Source: Halobaculum sp. XH14
GTDB lineage: Archaea > Halobacteriota > Halobacteria > Halobacteriales > Haloferacaceae
DNA length: 64,000 nucleotides
NCBI RefSeq assembly: GCF_032116555.1
Contig: NZ_CP134949.1
Coordinates: forward strand, 1,488,001-1,552,000
Direction of reading: 5' to 3'
Shown in pieces: positions 41,838 to 51,696 of this stretch. Each line of letters opens with the position of its first letter. Position 1 is the first letter of the stretch. The notes beneath the pieces are model-generated. The model did no database searches, was not told where the DNA came from, and saw only the letters and a list, made by a program, of their open reading frames with translations. Both the position numbers and the translations under genes were made by a program.

Positions 41838-43967
41838 ATGGAGCCGAAACGCGAGATGACGTCGGTCGACCTCACCGCCCTGGTCGGGGAACTCGGGCGC
41901 TACGAGGGCGCGAAGGTCGACAAGGTCTACCTCTACGGCGACGACCTCGTGCGGTTCAAGCTGCGCGACTTCGACCGCGGGCGCGTCGAACTCCTCGTCG
42001 AGACGGGCGAGGTGAAGCGCTGCCACGTCGCGGACCCCGCCCACGTTCCCGACGCGCCCGGCCGACCGCCGGAGTTCGCAAAGACCCTCCGGGCCCGCAT
42101 CGGCGGCGGCGAGTTCGCCGGCGTCGAGCAGTACGAGTTCGACCGCATCCTCACCTTCGAGTTCGAGCGCCCGGACGAGGACACGTTCGTCGCCGCCGAA
42201 CTGTTCGGGCAGGGGAACGTCGCCGTGCTCGATGAAACCAGGGAAGTCCAGCGGAGCCTGGAGACCGTCCGGCTGAAGTCCCGGACCATCGCGCCGGGGA
42301 GCCAGTACGAGTACCCGCAGTCGCGGCTCCACCCGCTGAACGTCGACTTCGAGCCGTTCAGGGCACGGATGGACGAATCCGACACCGACATCGTCCGGAC
42401 GCTGGCGACCCAGCTCAACTTCGGCGGCCTCTACGCCGAGGAGGTCTGCACCCGCGCGGGCGTCGAGAAGGGCACGCCGATCGACGAGGCGACCGAGGAG
42501 CAGTACCGGGCCGTCCACGACGCCATCGTCCGCTTCCGCGAACGGCTCGATTCGGGCGATCTCGACCCTCGCGTCTATCTGGATGACGGGGAGGTGGTCG
42601 ACGTGACGCCGCTCCCGCTGGAGGAGCACGAGGGACTGGAGAGCGAGGCGTACGACGACTTCAACGCCGCGCTCGACGCGTACTTCCACCGCCTCGACCT
42701 CACGGAGGACGAGGGGATCGACGACTCGCCCGACTTCGAGGCCGAGATCGAGAAGAAGCGGCGAATCATCGACCAGCAGGAGGGCGCCATAGCGGAGTTC
42801 GAGGAGCAGGCCGAGGCCGAGCGCGAGCGCGCCGAACTCGTCTACGCCCACTACGACCTCGTGGACGACGTGCTCTCGACGGTGCAGGCGGCCCGGGAGG
42901 AGGGTCGTCCCTGGGAGGAGATCGAGGCGACGTTCGCCGAGGGGGCCGACCGCGGCATCCCCGAGGCCGAGGCCGTCGAGGACGTGAACGGCGCCGAGGG
43001 GACGGTCCGCCTCTCGCTCGGGGAGGCGTCGGTCACGCTGGACGCGCTCACGGGGCCGGAGAAGAACGCGGACCGGCTCTATCAGGAGGCAAAGCGCATC
43101 GAGGGGAAGAAGGAGGGCGCGGAGGCGGCGATCGAGAACACCCGCGAGGAGCTCGCGGAGGTACGAGCGCGCAAGGAGGCCTGGGAGGCGGCGGACGAGG
43201 AGCAGGGTGCGCCGGGGGACGGTGCCGAGTCGGACGCGGATGGCGAGGCGGACGACGACGGGGAGGAGCCGGACGTCGACTGGCTCTCCCGGCCCTCGGT
43301 CCCGATCCGCCAGCAGGACCACTGGTACGACCGGTTCAGGTGGCTCCAGACGAGCGACGGCTTCCTGGTCATCGGCGGCCGGAACGCCGACCAGAACGAG
43401 GAACTCGTGAAGAAGTACATGGACGCCGACGACCTGTTCCTCCACGCGCAGGCCCACGGCGGGCCGGTCACGGTCATCAAGGCGACGGACCCGTCCGAAC
43501 CCGCACGGGACGTCACCATCCCCGAGCAGTCGCGCGAGGAGGCCGCCCAGTTCGCCGTCTCGTACTCCTCGGTGTGGAAGGACGGCCGCGGGGCGGGCGA
43601 CGCCTACCTCGTGACGCCCGAGCAGGTGTCCAAGACGCCCGAGTCGGGCGAGTACGTCGAGAAGGGCGGGTTCGTCATCCGCGGCGACCGGGAGTACTAC
43701 CGCGACGTCCCCGCCTCGGTGTCGGTCGGCGTGCAGGCCGAGCCGGAGACGCGCGTCGTCGGCGGGCCCACCTCGGCCATCGAGGACCGCGCGGAGACGA
43801 CCATCAAACTCCGGCCGGGCAAGTTCGCGCAAAACGACGCGGCCGTGAAGTGCTATCGGGAGTTCAAGCGACGCTTCGCCGACGACTCGTTCGTCCGGAA
43901 GATCGCCTCCGCCGACCGGATTCAGGAGTTCCTCCCGCCGGGCGGGAGCGACCTGCTGGGGGTCTGA
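41838..43967 (+). CDS. rqcH: ribosome quality control protein RqcH (NEMF/Rqc2 homologue)
   Basis: A 709-residue NFACT protein that binds split 50S subunits carrying stalled peptidyl-tRNA and adds C-terminal alanine tails. The NFACT-N domain begins MTSVDLTALVGELGRYEGAKVDKVYLY; a helix-hairpin-helix and a long coiled coil (about 300-455, charged Glu/Arg) follow; the NFACT-R domain has DRFRWLQTSDGFLVIGGRNADQNE and KYMDADDLFLHAQAHGGPV. ATG 41838 or the ATG at 41856 are both possible. It is followed after one base by a DUF4013-like gene and further by pelA, placing two rescue factors together. Confidence 0.93.
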   Translation: MEPKREMTSVDLTALVGELGRYEGAKVDKVYLYGDDLVRFKLRDFDRGRVELLVETGEVKRCHVADPAHVPDAPGRPPEFAKTLRARIGGGEFAGVEQYEFDRILTFEFERPDEDTFVAAELFGQGNVAVLDETREVQRSLETVRLKSRTIAPGSQYEYPQSRLHPLNVDFEPFRARMDESDTDIVRTLATQLNFGGLYAEEVCTRAGVEKGTPIDEATEEQYRAVHDAIVRFRERLDSGDLDPRVYLDDGEVVDVTPLPLEEHEGLESEAYDDFNAALDAYFHRLDLTEDEGIDDSPDFEAEIEKKRRIIDQQEGAIAEFEEQAEAERERAELVYAHYDLVDDVLSTVQAAREEGRPWEEIEATFAEGADRGIPEAEAVEDVNGAEGTVRLSLGEASVTLDALTGPEKNADRLYQEAKRIEGKKEGAEAAIENTREELAEVRARKEAWEAADEEQGAPGDGAESDADGEADDDGEEPDVDWLSRPSVPIRQQDHWYDRFRWLQTSDGFLVIGGRNADQNEELVKKYMDADDLFLHAQAHGGPVTVIKATDPSEPARDVTIPEQSREEAAQFAVSYSSVWKDGRGAGDAYLVTPEQVSKTPESGEYVEKGGFVIRGDREYYRDVPASVSVGVQAEPETRVVGGPTSAIEDRAETTIKLRPGKFAQNDAAVKCYREFKRRFADDSFVRKIASADRIQEFLPPGGSDLLGV

Positions 43968-43968
43968 G

Positions 43969-44721
43969 ATGCTACAGGAGGCGCTGGCGTTCCCGTTCCG
44001 TGGCGACCGCGGCGACGCGCTCGAGACGCTCGCGATCGGCGGCGGGCTCCACCTGCTCGCCGCGTTCGTTCCCCTCCTCCCGCTCGTCCCGGTGGTCGGC
44101 TACCTCGTCGGGCTGTTGCGAGCGGATGGCGGTGGCGTCGGTGGAAACCGGGCCGATGGCGGCGGCGACGACGCTGCCGATCCGAGCGGAGGTGTCAGCG
44201 ACGACGGTGAGGCCGTCGCCGAGGGTGGCCCCCACGGCCACGGTGTCGAGCTCCCGCTGTTCAGGGGGCCGAGGCGACTGCTCCGGGACGGGCTGTTCGG
44301 GTCGCTCGTCTGTCTCGCCTACCTCGTTCCGCCGGTCGCGTTCCTCCTGCTGACGGTCGGCCGCGCCGCGATCGAGGGGGTTCCCGCCGACGTCCCGTCA
44401 CGCCTGTTCGTCGTCGCCAGCACGCTCTCGCTGCTGCTCGCCGCCACGTTCGCGTACGTGCTGCCGGCGGCGCTCGTGGGGCTCGCACGCTCGGGGCTAC
44501 GGGCCGCCTTCGACCCGCGGGGGCTGTGGGGAACGGTGACCGACGGCCGGTACTTCTACGCGTGGAGCGTGGGGGCTGTGACGATCGGGTCGGCCGTCGC
44601 GCTGGCCCAGCCGCTCAACCGGATCGCCCTGGGATTCTTCGTCCTGTTCTACGCCGAGGTCGTCGCGGCGCGGGCGATCGCCGACGGCGTGCGGGGAAAC
44701 GGTTTTACATCGGCTCGGTGA
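43969..44721 (+). CDS. DUF4013-like membrane protein
   Basis: A 250-residue protein with five or six membrane helices. The start MLQEALAFPFRGDRGDALETLAIGG is like the MLEESLRYPLESDDSIATLLIG start of the next gene, showing they are distant paralogues. A Gly/Asp-rich cytosolic loop (about 50-90) is inserted in this copy. It is one base after rqcH and ten bases before the next DUF4013 gene, so it is surely in their operon. The function of DUF4013 is unknown. Confidence 0.7.
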   Translation: MLQEALAFPFRGDRGDALETLAIGGGLHLLAAFVPLLPLVPVVGYLVGLLRADGGGVGGNRADGGGDDAADPSGGVSDDGEAVAEGGPHGHGVELPLFRGPRRLLRDGLFGSLVCLAYLVPPVAFLLLTVGRAAIEGVPADVPSRLFVVASTLSLLLAATFAYVLPAALVGLARSGLRAAFDPRGLWGTVTDGRYFYAWSVGAVTIGSAVALAQPLNRIALGFFVLFYAEVVAARAIADGVRGNGFTSAR

Positions 44722-44731
44722 CCCATCACGC

Positions 44732-45448
44732 ATGCTGGAAGAATCACTGCGCTACCCGCTGGAGAGCGACGACAGCATCGCCACGCTGCTCATCGGCGCG
44801 CTGCTCACCGTTCTGAGTATCCTCATCATCCCGGCGTTCATCGTCCAGGGCTATCTCGTCCGCGTCCTGCGCTCGTCGGTCGCCGGCGAGACGGAAGCGC
44901 CGTCGTTCACCGACTGGGGTGACCTGTTCGTCGACGGCCTCAAACTGTTCCTCATCAACCTCGTGTTCGGCATCATCGTCGCCATCCCGTTCGTCATCGT
45001 GACCGTGGTGTTCCTCGGCGGCGCGTTCGCGGCCGGCGACGCCGGAGGCGGATCCGGTGCCGCGGCGCTGGGCCTGCTGAGTCTGCTGCTGTTCGCGGTC
45101 GTCGGCCTGCTGGCGCTCGTGCTCGCGTACTTCCTCCCGGCGATGTTCGCGAACTTCGCCGTGGAAGGTCGCCTCGGCGCGGCGTTCGACCTCTCGACCG
45201 TGCGCGCGGTCGCGTTCACCTCGGAGTACTTCGTGGCCGTCCTGCTGGGCGTCGTGGCCGGTGCCGTTCTCAACTCGGTCGGCGGGACGCTCGCGTTCAT
45301 CCTCGTCGGCCTGCCGATCCTGTTCTACGGGCAGGTCGTCACCTACTACCTGTTCGGCCGGGGCTACGCCGAGGGACGGACCGCCTCCGGGCTCTCGCCC
45401 GCGCCCGGGTCGACGGCGACGACGACCGACCGCTCCGGCGGCGTCTGA
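44732..45448 (+). CDS. DUF4013 membrane protein
   Basis: A 238-residue membrane protein with five or six helices. DUF4013 hallmarks are the start LRYPLESDDSIATLLIGALLTVL, the PAFIVQGYLVRVLRSS segment after the first helix and the glycine-rich LPAMFANFAVEGRLGAAFD. It has a disordered Thr/Ser tail. It lies between the RqcH-linked paralogue and pelA. It may bring rescue factors or nascent membrane proteins together at the membrane, but this is speculation from position. Confidence 0.8.
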   Translation: MLEESLRYPLESDDSIATLLIGALLTVLSILIIPAFIVQGYLVRVLRSSVAGETEAPSFTDWGDLFVDGLKLFLINLVFGIIVAIPFVIVTVVFLGGAFAAGDAGGGSGAAALGLLSLLLFAVVGLLALVLAYFLPAMFANFAVEGRLGAAFDLSTVRAVAFTSEYFVAVLLGVVAGAVLNSVGGTLAFILVGLPILFYGQVVTYYLFGRGYAEGRTASGLSPAPGSTATTTDRSGGV

Positions 45449-45483
45449 GAAGGCCTTAGTAGCCGGGTCGCCCATCCCCCTCC

Positions 45484-46551
45484 ATGCGAATCGAAGGCCG
45501 CGGTCGCGGCGCGGAGGGCCGCGAGCGGCTCACGGTCGTCCCGGAGACGACCGACGACCTCTGGCACCTCTCGCACGTCCTGGAGCCCGGCGACCGCGTG
45601 GAGGCCGACACGACACGGCGCGTCCAGCGGGACGACGAGAACCTCCGTGACACCGGCGGCGAGCGCGAGCACATGCACGTCACCATCGAGGTCGAGGACG
45701 TCGAGTTCGCGCGCTTCGCCAACCGGCTCCGGGTCGGCGGCGTCATCGTCGGCTGCTCTCGCGAGGACCAGCTGGGCCACCACCACACGATCAACGTCGA
45801 GGAGCGCTCGGAACTCACCGTCGAGAAGCAGTTCAAGCCCGACCAGATCGAACGCATCGAGGAGGCCGAGGAGGCGACCGACGCGCCCGACGTCGCCATC
45901 GCCACCGTCGAGGAGGGGGCCGCGTACATCCACACCGTCCAGCAGTACGGTACGGAGGAGTACGCCAGCTTCACGAAACCGACCGGGAAGGGCGAGTACG
46001 CCCGCCCCCGCGAGGAGCTGTTCGGCGAACTCGGCGACGCGCTCGCACACGTCGACTCGGACGCGATCATCCTCGCCGGCCCAGGGTTCACGAAGAACGA
46101 CGCGCGGGACCACGTCACGGAGCAACACCGCGAACTCGCCGACCGCATCACCGTCGTCGACACGTCGGCCGCGGGGGACCGCGGGGTCCACGAAGTGTTG
46201 AAGCGCGGGGCGGTCGCGGACGTCCAGCGCGAGACCCGAATCGCCCGCGAGGCGGAGCTCATCGACCGGCTGACCGAACACATTGCGGAGGGCGCGAAGG
46301 CGACCTACGGCGTCGCTGAGACGATGGAGGCCGCCGAGTTCGGCGCGGTCGAGACGCTGCTCGTCCTCGACGAGCGGCTCCGGCAGGAACGACAGGGCGA
46401 GGGCGACTGGGACGTCGACGCGAACGAACTCATCGAGTCCGTCGAACGGAAGGGCGGCGACGTGGTCGTCTTCTCGGCTGAGTTCGCGCCGGGCCAGCAG
46501 CTCCGGAACCTCGGCGGCGTCGCCGCGCTGCTCCGATATCGGCTGCAGTGA
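45484..46551 (+). CDS. pelA: mRNA surveillance/ribosome rescue protein Pelota
   Basis: A 355-residue Pelota (Dom34), an eRF1 relative that enters the empty A site of stalled ribosomes and, with ABCE1, splits them. Domain 1 (about 1-130, Sm-like) begins with [22 protein letters not shown]; domain 2 has [20 protein letters not shown], and domain 3 has [11 protein letters not shown]. No GGQ motif is present, as expected for Pelota. It lies 35 bases after a DUF4013 gene; that gap holds TTAGTAG, which might be a weak internal promoter. Confidence 0.95.
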   Translation: MRIEGRGRGAEGRERLTVVPETTDDLWHLSHVLEPGDRVEADTTRRVQRDDENLRDTGGEREHMHVTIEVEDVEFARFANRLRVGGVIVGCSREDQLGHHHTINVEERSELTVEKQFKPDQIERIEEAEEATDAPDVAIATVEEGAAYIHTVQQYGTEEYASFTKPTGKGEYARPREELFGELGDALAHVDSDAIILAGPGFTKNDARDHVTEQHRELADRITVVDTSAAGDRGVHEVLKRGAVADVQRETRIAREAELIDRLTEHIAEGAKATYGVAETMEAAEFGAVETLLVLDERLRQERQGEGDWDVDANELIESVERKGGDVVVFSAEFAPGQQLRNLGGVAALLRYRLQ

Positions 46552-46799
46552 ACGGCGACGGGTCCGCCAGACGCCCGCACCTGACGGCAAGCGTTTGACC
46601 CAGACGGCTCGACCCTGACGGTCGACGCTGAAGGGGTCTCCCGAACGCTCGACGCCGGACGTCCGGAACCGCCCGTGCCGCTCGGAGACCGTTTCGACCG
46701 ACGTGGCGCCCGGCGTGTCGGTGACCCCGGCCGGGTCGAAATCGTGACATTTGGTACCAGTAGGCAAGAGATAAGCCCCGGCTTCTCCTATCGGGAACC

Positions 46800-47531
46800 A
46801 TGGAGGTGATCGAACGCCCGACGTTCGAGTCGGAGGCGAGGAAACGCATGTACGAGTACGTCGAGCGGCACGGGACGGCCGAGCGCAACTTCCTCTTCGA
46901 GGTGGTGTCGGTGCCGAGCGAGGAGTTCCGGACCGAACTGGAGCTGTTGAAATCCAGAGGCTACCTCGAGGAGGACGGGGGGACCCTCAGCGTCGCCCTC
47001 GACGCCGGCTCCGTCGGGGAGTACGCGACCGGGGGCGTCGCGTTCACGATCAGGCCGGCCCGGCAGGACGACTTCGAGGGGCTCGTGAACGTGATCCGGG
47101 ACGTGACCGCCGAGGAGACGTACGTCGTCGCCGAGAGCATCGCCGAACAGCTGCTGTACGAGGACACCGTCACGCGCCACAACACCGTCGAGTCGCGGCT
47201 GTTCTTCGTGGCGACCGTCGAGGGGTCGGTCGTCGGCTGGACCCACCTCGACCTGCCGCAGGTCCGTCGCGTCCGGGAGACCGCACAGCTGACGGTCGGC
47301 GTCGAGACGACCTCCCGCGGGTACGGAATCGGGAGCAAGCTCCTCCAGCGTGGGCTCGACTGGGCGGAGGCGAACGGCTACCGCAAGGTGTACAACAGCA
47401 TCCCGGTGACCAACGAGAACGCCCTCTCGTTTCTCACCGACCGCGGCTGGAACACGGAAGCGATCAGACAGGAGCACTACACCATCGACGGCGAGTACGT
47501 CGACGAGGTGATGATGGCCTATGCGTTCTGA
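46800..47531 (+). CDS. GNAT acetyltransferase with N-terminal winged-helix-like domain
   Basis: A 243-residue protein. Residues about 8-70 look like a small winged helix (EARKRMYEYVERHGTAERN; LLKSRGYLEEDGGTLSV). The GNAT domain (about 78-243) starts FTIRPARQDDFEGLVNVIRDV and has the acetyl-CoA loop SRGYGIGSKLLQRGLDWAEANGYRKVYNSIPVTNENALSFLTDRGW. The acceptor is unknown. Similar fused proteins occur in many haloarchaea. The upstream AT-rich stretch near 46745-46775 probably contains the promoter. Confidence 0.82.
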   Translation: MEVIERPTFESEARKRMYEYVERHGTAERNFLFEVVSVPSEEFRTELELLKSRGYLEEDGGTLSVALDAGSVGEYATGGVAFTIRPARQDDFEGLVNVIRDVTAEETYVVAESIAEQLLYEDTVTRHNTVESRLFFVATVEGSVVGWTHLDLPQVRRVRETAQLTVGVETTSRGYGIGSKLLQRGLDWAEANGYRKVYNSIPVTNENALSFLTDRGWNTEAIRQEHYTIDGEYVDEVMMAYAF

Positions 47532-47621
47532 TCGGGACGCTCCCGACCGGGGTCCGAGGGCCCGGGTCCTCCACGATTAGTCACCGACTACTATTGTCGG
47601 CGCACGGGCGTTCTCCCGTTG

Positions 47622-49154
47622 ATGTCGAACACATGGGTGAGGGACGCCGCTCCCACGGCGGCGCTCCCGGACCCCGTCGAATCCCCGGCCGTCACGTACG
47701 ACCCGTCGCTCGAACGGCTCCGGGAACTGGCAGCGGACGACGAAACGACCACGGAGTTCGGCTGTCCGGCCTACGTCAGCGAGCACCGCTCGCGCAACGC
47801 CGAGCGGACGAAAAACGCCGTCGACGACGAGTTCACGGCCGTCGACGACGCGCTGTTCGAGGACGCCGCCACCGCCGCCGGCGAGCGGGGGATGCTCTGT
47901 CTCGACCGCAGGATGGGCCGGCGTCCCGAACTCTCGTTCGTCTGTCGCTACTACGTCCCTCGCGAGCACGCACGCATCGCGCTCGCGTGGGCGACGCTGT
48001 TCGAACCGGTCGAGTCGGCCTCGAGGCTCGCGGAGCCACCGGAGCCGGACTTCGTGACCGTCCAGCTTCCGGACCGGAGCGAGACCGCCATCAGGGTCCT
48101 TCCCGACGAGGGGTTCACCGTCGTCCTCGGGACCGACTACACCGGCGAGGCCAAGAAGTCGTTCCTGCGGCTGTTCATGTACCACGCGAAGCAGGCGGGC
48201 GGGCTCGGGCTCCACGCCGGCAGCAAACGGGTCGTCGCGCGCGACGCCGACGGCGATCTGAACGAGGTGGGACAGCTGTTCCTCGGTCTCTCCGCGACGG
48301 GGAAGTCCACGCTGACCGCCCACGGCTTCGGGTTCGAACCGCCGGAGGGAGCGCGGATGTGTCAGGACGACGTCTGCGCGCTCCTCCCCGACGGCACCGT
48401 CGCGGGCAGCGAGGGTGGGGGACTGTACGTCAAGACCATCGGGCTGGACGCCGACGAGCAGCCGGCGCTGTACGGCGCGGTCACCCACGAGTCGGCCGTC
48501 CTGGAGAACGTCGCGATCGAGGAGGACGGGACGGTCGAGTTCGACGACGACGCGCTCACCAGGAACGGCCGCGCGGCCATCCGCCGGGACGAACTCTCCT
48601 CGGCCGCCGACGAGATCGACCTCGACGGGGTCGATCAGGTCTTCTTCATCACGCGAAACCCGGCCATGCCGCCGGTGGCGAAGCTCGACGCCGACGAGGC
48701 CGCGGCCGCGTTCATGCTCGGCGAGTCCGTCGAGACCAGCGCGGGCGACCCGGAGAACGCCGGCGAGTCCATCCGCGTCGTCGGCACCAACCCGTTCATC
48801 GTCGGCCCGGAGGGCGAGGAGGGGAACCGGTTCCGGGAACTCGTCGCGGCGCTCGACGTCGACTGTTTCGTCCTCAACACCGGCTCGGTCGGCGAGGACG
48901 GACGCGACGTCGGCGTCGACGACACGGTGACCGTCCTGCGCGAACTCGCCAGGGGACGCGTCGAGTGGCGCGAGGACGGGGCCACGGGGCTGACCGTCCC
49001 GCGGTCGGTGCCCGGGATGAACGTCGACGAGTTCGCGGTCGAGGAGAACGTCGAGGGGTACGAGCGGACGCTCCGGGACCTCCGCGCGGAGCGGCGGGCG
49101 TACCTCTCCGGGTTCGACGCGCTCGAGGACCGGGTCGTGGAGGCCGTCTACTGA
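47622..49154 (+). CDS. pckA: phosphoenolpyruvate carboxykinase (ATP)
   Basis: A 510-residue ATP-dependent PEPCK that forms phosphoenolpyruvate from oxaloacetate at the start of gluconeogenesis. The P-loop is GLSATGKST (222-230). DYTGEAKKSFLRLFMYHAKQ precedes it and QDDVCALLPDGTV with GGGLYVKTIGLDADEQPALYGAV follows; the latter is the family's metal/substrate region. The sequence is divergent from bacterial PckA but motif order and length agree. ATG 47622 is chosen. Confidence 0.88.
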   Translation: MSNTWVRDAAPTAALPDPVESPAVTYDPSLERLRELAADDETTTEFGCPAYVSEHRSRNAERTKNAVDDEFTAVDDALFEDAATAAGERGMLCLDRRMGRRPELSFVCRYYVPREHARIALAWATLFEPVESASRLAEPPEPDFVTVQLPDRSETAIRVLPDEGFTVVLGTDYTGEAKKSFLRLFMYHAKQAGGLGLHAGSKRVVARDADGDLNEVGQLFLGLSATGKSTLTAHGFGFEPPEGARMCQDDVCALLPDGTVAGSEGGGLYVKTIGLDADEQPALYGAVTHESAVLENVAIEEDGTVEFDDDALTRNGRAAIRRDELSSAADEIDLDGVDQVFFITRNPAMPPVAKLDADEAAAAFMLGESVETSAGDPENAGESIRVVGTNPFIVGPEGEEGNRFRELVAALDVDCFVLNTGSVGEDGRDVGVDDTVTVLRELARGRVEWREDGATGLTVPRSVPGMNVDEFAVEENVEGYERTLRDLRAERRAYLSGFDALEDRVVEAVY

Positions 49155-49292
49155 CGGGCCCCGCCCGGGTTCCCAACTCAGACGGGAGACGATCCGACTC
49201 GGCCGATCCGGCCGACCCGGCCGAACTCCTCCGTCCCGGCCGGCGTTCGCCGGGGGCACCAACGCTAAGGGCCGCCTGTGACACGAGCACCC

Positions 49293-50600
49293 ATGGCAGG
49301 ATTCGACCGCCGTCACCTCATGTGGGCGGCGCTGGCGTTCGGTTTCCTCTTCGTGAACTTCTTCCGGAACTCGACGGCCGTCCTCGCGGGCGAGCTCGCG
49401 GCGGACTTCTCGACGACGGCCGCCGAGCTGGGCCTGCTCCACTCGTCGTTCTACTACATCTACGCCGCCGCACAGCTCCCGGCGGGACTGGTCGCCGACC
49501 GCTACGGCCCCCGCAGGGTCGTCGCCGGCGGACTGGTCGGGATGGCCGTCGGGGTGACGGTGTTCGCAGCGAGCGGGTCGCTCGCGGTCGGCTTTCTCGG
49601 CCGCGCGCTCGCCGGCTTCGGCGGCAGCGTCATCTACGTCGCGGTGTTGCGCTTCTGTGCGAACTGGTTCGCGCCCGAGGAGTTCGCCACGATGACGGGC
49701 TTTACCATCGCCGCCGCCGGGCTGGGCGGCATCCTCGCGACCACGCCCCTCGCAATCGTCGCGGGCGCCGCGGGCTGGCGCGTCGTGCTCCTCGCCAGCG
49801 CGGGGACGATGCTTGTCGCGGCGGTCCTCGTCGCGGTCGTCGTGCAGGACCGCCCGACGGAGGCCGACGCGGCAGCCCACGAGGGCGTCGAGGGCGAACC
49901 GGACGGCGGGGAGGACGCCGCCGCGCTCCGGGACGTCCTCGCCGGCGCGCGGCGCGTGCTCGCCGACCTCGACACCTGGCTCATGGGGACGATGCTGTTC
50001 CTGGTCATCGGGCTCAACTTCACCGTCGTCGGGCTCTGGGGGGTCCCGTACATCGTGAACCTCTACGACGTGTCGGTCGCCACGGCCGCGCTGACGGTGC
50101 TGGCGGCCAACGTCGGCTTCGCGCTCGGCTCGCCGACGTTCGGCGCGCTCTCGGATCGGCTCGGCCGGCGGACCGAGGTGATCCTCGCCTCCTGTCTCCT
50201 GTTCTGTGGCTCGTACGCGGTCGTCTTCCTCACGGTGACGCCGCCGCTCGTCGTCGTCGCCGCCGCGTTCTTCACGGCGATGTTCGTCACGGGCGGGGCG
50301 TCCGTCGCGTACACGGTCGCCAAGGAGCGGCACGTCGACGACAGCGGCGCGGCGACGGGGACCGTGAACGGCCTCGCGTACGCCGGCGCGGCGGTGTTTC
50401 CGGCGGTGATGGGCGTCGTCCTCGACGCCTACTGGACCGGGGAGGTCATCGACGGGGCGCGGGCCTACACCGAGGCCGGCTACCGGGTCGCGTTCGGCCT
50501 CGTCACGCTCGGCGGCGTCGTCGCCGTCGCCTGCGCGCTCGCGCTCCACGTCCGCGAACGGCGGCGGGCCGACGAGCCCACGCCCGCGACGGCGGACTGA
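49293..50600 (+). CDS. MFS transporter
   Basis: A 435-residue carrier of the major facilitator superfamily with twelve helices. The first loop has DFSTTAAELGLLHSSFYYIYAAAQLPAGLVADRYGPRRV, the MFS loop 2-3 signature. The second half repeats it as LSDRLGRRTEVIL. Members with this start transport sugar acids, nitrate or oxalate; the substrate here is unknown. ATG 49293 is preferred to GTG 49278 because the N-terminus MAGFDRRHLMW is close to membrane helix 1. Confidence 0.88.
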   Translation: MAGFDRRHLMWAALAFGFLFVNFFRNSTAVLAGELAADFSTTAAELGLLHSSFYYIYAAAQLPAGLVADRYGPRRVVAGGLVGMAVGVTVFAASGSLAVGFLGRALAGFGGSVIYVAVLRFCANWFAPEEFATMTGFTIAAAGLGGILATTPLAIVAGAAGWRVVLLASAGTMLVAAVLVAVVVQDRPTEADAAAHEGVEGEPDGGEDAAALRDVLAGARRVLADLDTWLMGTMLFLVIGLNFTVVGLWGVPYIVNLYDVSVATAALTVLAANVGFALGSPTFGALSDRLGRRTEVILASCLLFCGSYAVVFLTVTPPLVVVAAAFFTAMFVTGGASVAYTVAKERHVDDSGAATGTVNGLAYAGAAVFPAVMGVVLDAYWTGEVIDGARAYTEAGYRVAFGLVTLGGVVAVACALALHVRERRRADEPTPATAD

Positions 50601-50658
50601 CCCCGGCTGACCGCCCGCCGCGGTGGACCGTCCGCATCGGGAGCGTCGCCGGTTCGGC

Positions 50659-51657
50659 TCACTCGCCGGTGAGCGCCTGGCTCGCGCGCGAGACGTCGAT
50701 CGGCGTCCCGAGCCCCTCCTCGCTTGCCTTCTCGTACAGCAGGTGTGCGGCCGCGGCGGTCTCGATGCCGGTGCCGCCCGAGTCGAAGATAGTGATCTCC
50801 TCCTCGTCGGTCCGGCCCGGCTCGACGCCCGCGACGACCTCGCCGAGCTCGGCGTGGACGTGATCCTCGTCGACGACGCCCGCCTCCAGCGCGGAGAGGA
50901 ACGAGCCGGCGTCCGTCGTCGCCCTGGCGCGGAGGTCGGGGACGTACGTGGCTCGCTCGATCGCGGCGTGGTCGAGTTCGCGCTTCGCCGGGTCGTACTG
51001 GCCCATCGCCGTGACGTGGGTGCCGGGTTCGAGCTGGTCGCCGTCGAACACCGGTTCGGCCGCGCTGGTCGCGGTCACGACGATGTCGGCGTCCTCGATC
51101 GCGGCCGCCGAGGAGGCGACGGCCGCCACGGACGCGTCCACTGACGCGTTCAGTTCGCCCGCGAACGTCTCGCGGTGCTCCTTCGTGGGCGAGTACACCC
51201 AGACGGTCTCGAGGTCACGGACCGTCGCCGTGGCCTTCAACTGGCCGCGCGCCTGTGCGCCGCTCCCGATGAGTGCGAGCGACGAGGCGTTCTCGCGCGC
51301 CAGCGCGTCGACGCCGACCGCGCCCGCCGCGCCGGTCTTGAACGGGTTCATCGACGCGCCGTCCAGCAGCGCGAGCGGCTCGCCGGATTCGGCGTCGAAC
51401 AGCGGCGTCATGAACCAGGCGTCCCGCTCGCCGAACCCGGCCGAGTACATGTACCCGCCCATCGCGCCCGTCTCCGGCAGGATGGCCGCGTACGCGGTGA
51501 ACATGCCGGGCGGGTCGTCGTTGACCAGCTTCGTCCGGGGTTCGGCCGGCGCGCCCTCGCCGATCTGCCGATAGGCGTCGCGGACGGCGTCGACGTACTC
51601 TGCGGGCGTCGCGAGGTCGGCGACCTCGTCGCTCGACAGGAACAGCGCCTGGGTCAT
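50659..51657 (-). CDS. ornithine cyclodeaminase/mu-crystallin family protein
   Basis: A 332-residue NAD(P)-binding enzyme. Conserved parts are the N-terminal PRTKLVNDD lysine region, GYMYSAGF, the dinucleotide motif SLALIGSGAQARGQ and the later GSFLSALEAGVV. Family members include ornithine cyclodeaminase, archaeal alanine dehydrogenase and imine reductases; the last two are common in archaea. The substrate is undecided. It is convergent with the MFS gene. Confidence 0.85.
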   Translation of the reverse strand: MTQALFLSSDEVADLATPAEYVDAVRDAYRQIGEGAPAEPRTKLVNDDPPGMFTAYAAILPETGAMGGYMYSAGFGERDAWFMTPLFDAESGEPLALLDGASMNPFKTGAAGAVGVDALARENASSLALIGSGAQARGQLKATATVRDLETVWVYSPTKEHRETFAGELNASVDASVAAVASSAAAIEDADIVVTATSAAEPVFDGDQLEPGTHVTAMGQYDPAKRELDHAAIERATYVPDLRARATTDAGSFLSALEAGVVDEDHVHAELGEVVAGVEPGRTDEEEITIFDSGGTGIETAAAAHLLYEKASEEGLGTPIDVSRASQALTGE

Positions 51658-51696
51658 GAACCGCGGTTCGACGGCCGGGGTGATAAGAACTGTCGC

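Noticed and set aside
47577-50863. Very long open frames (about 990 and 1089 codons) around pckA and the MFS gene
   Set aside because: They are shadows of pckA and the MFS gene; products are Arg- or His-rich without domains.
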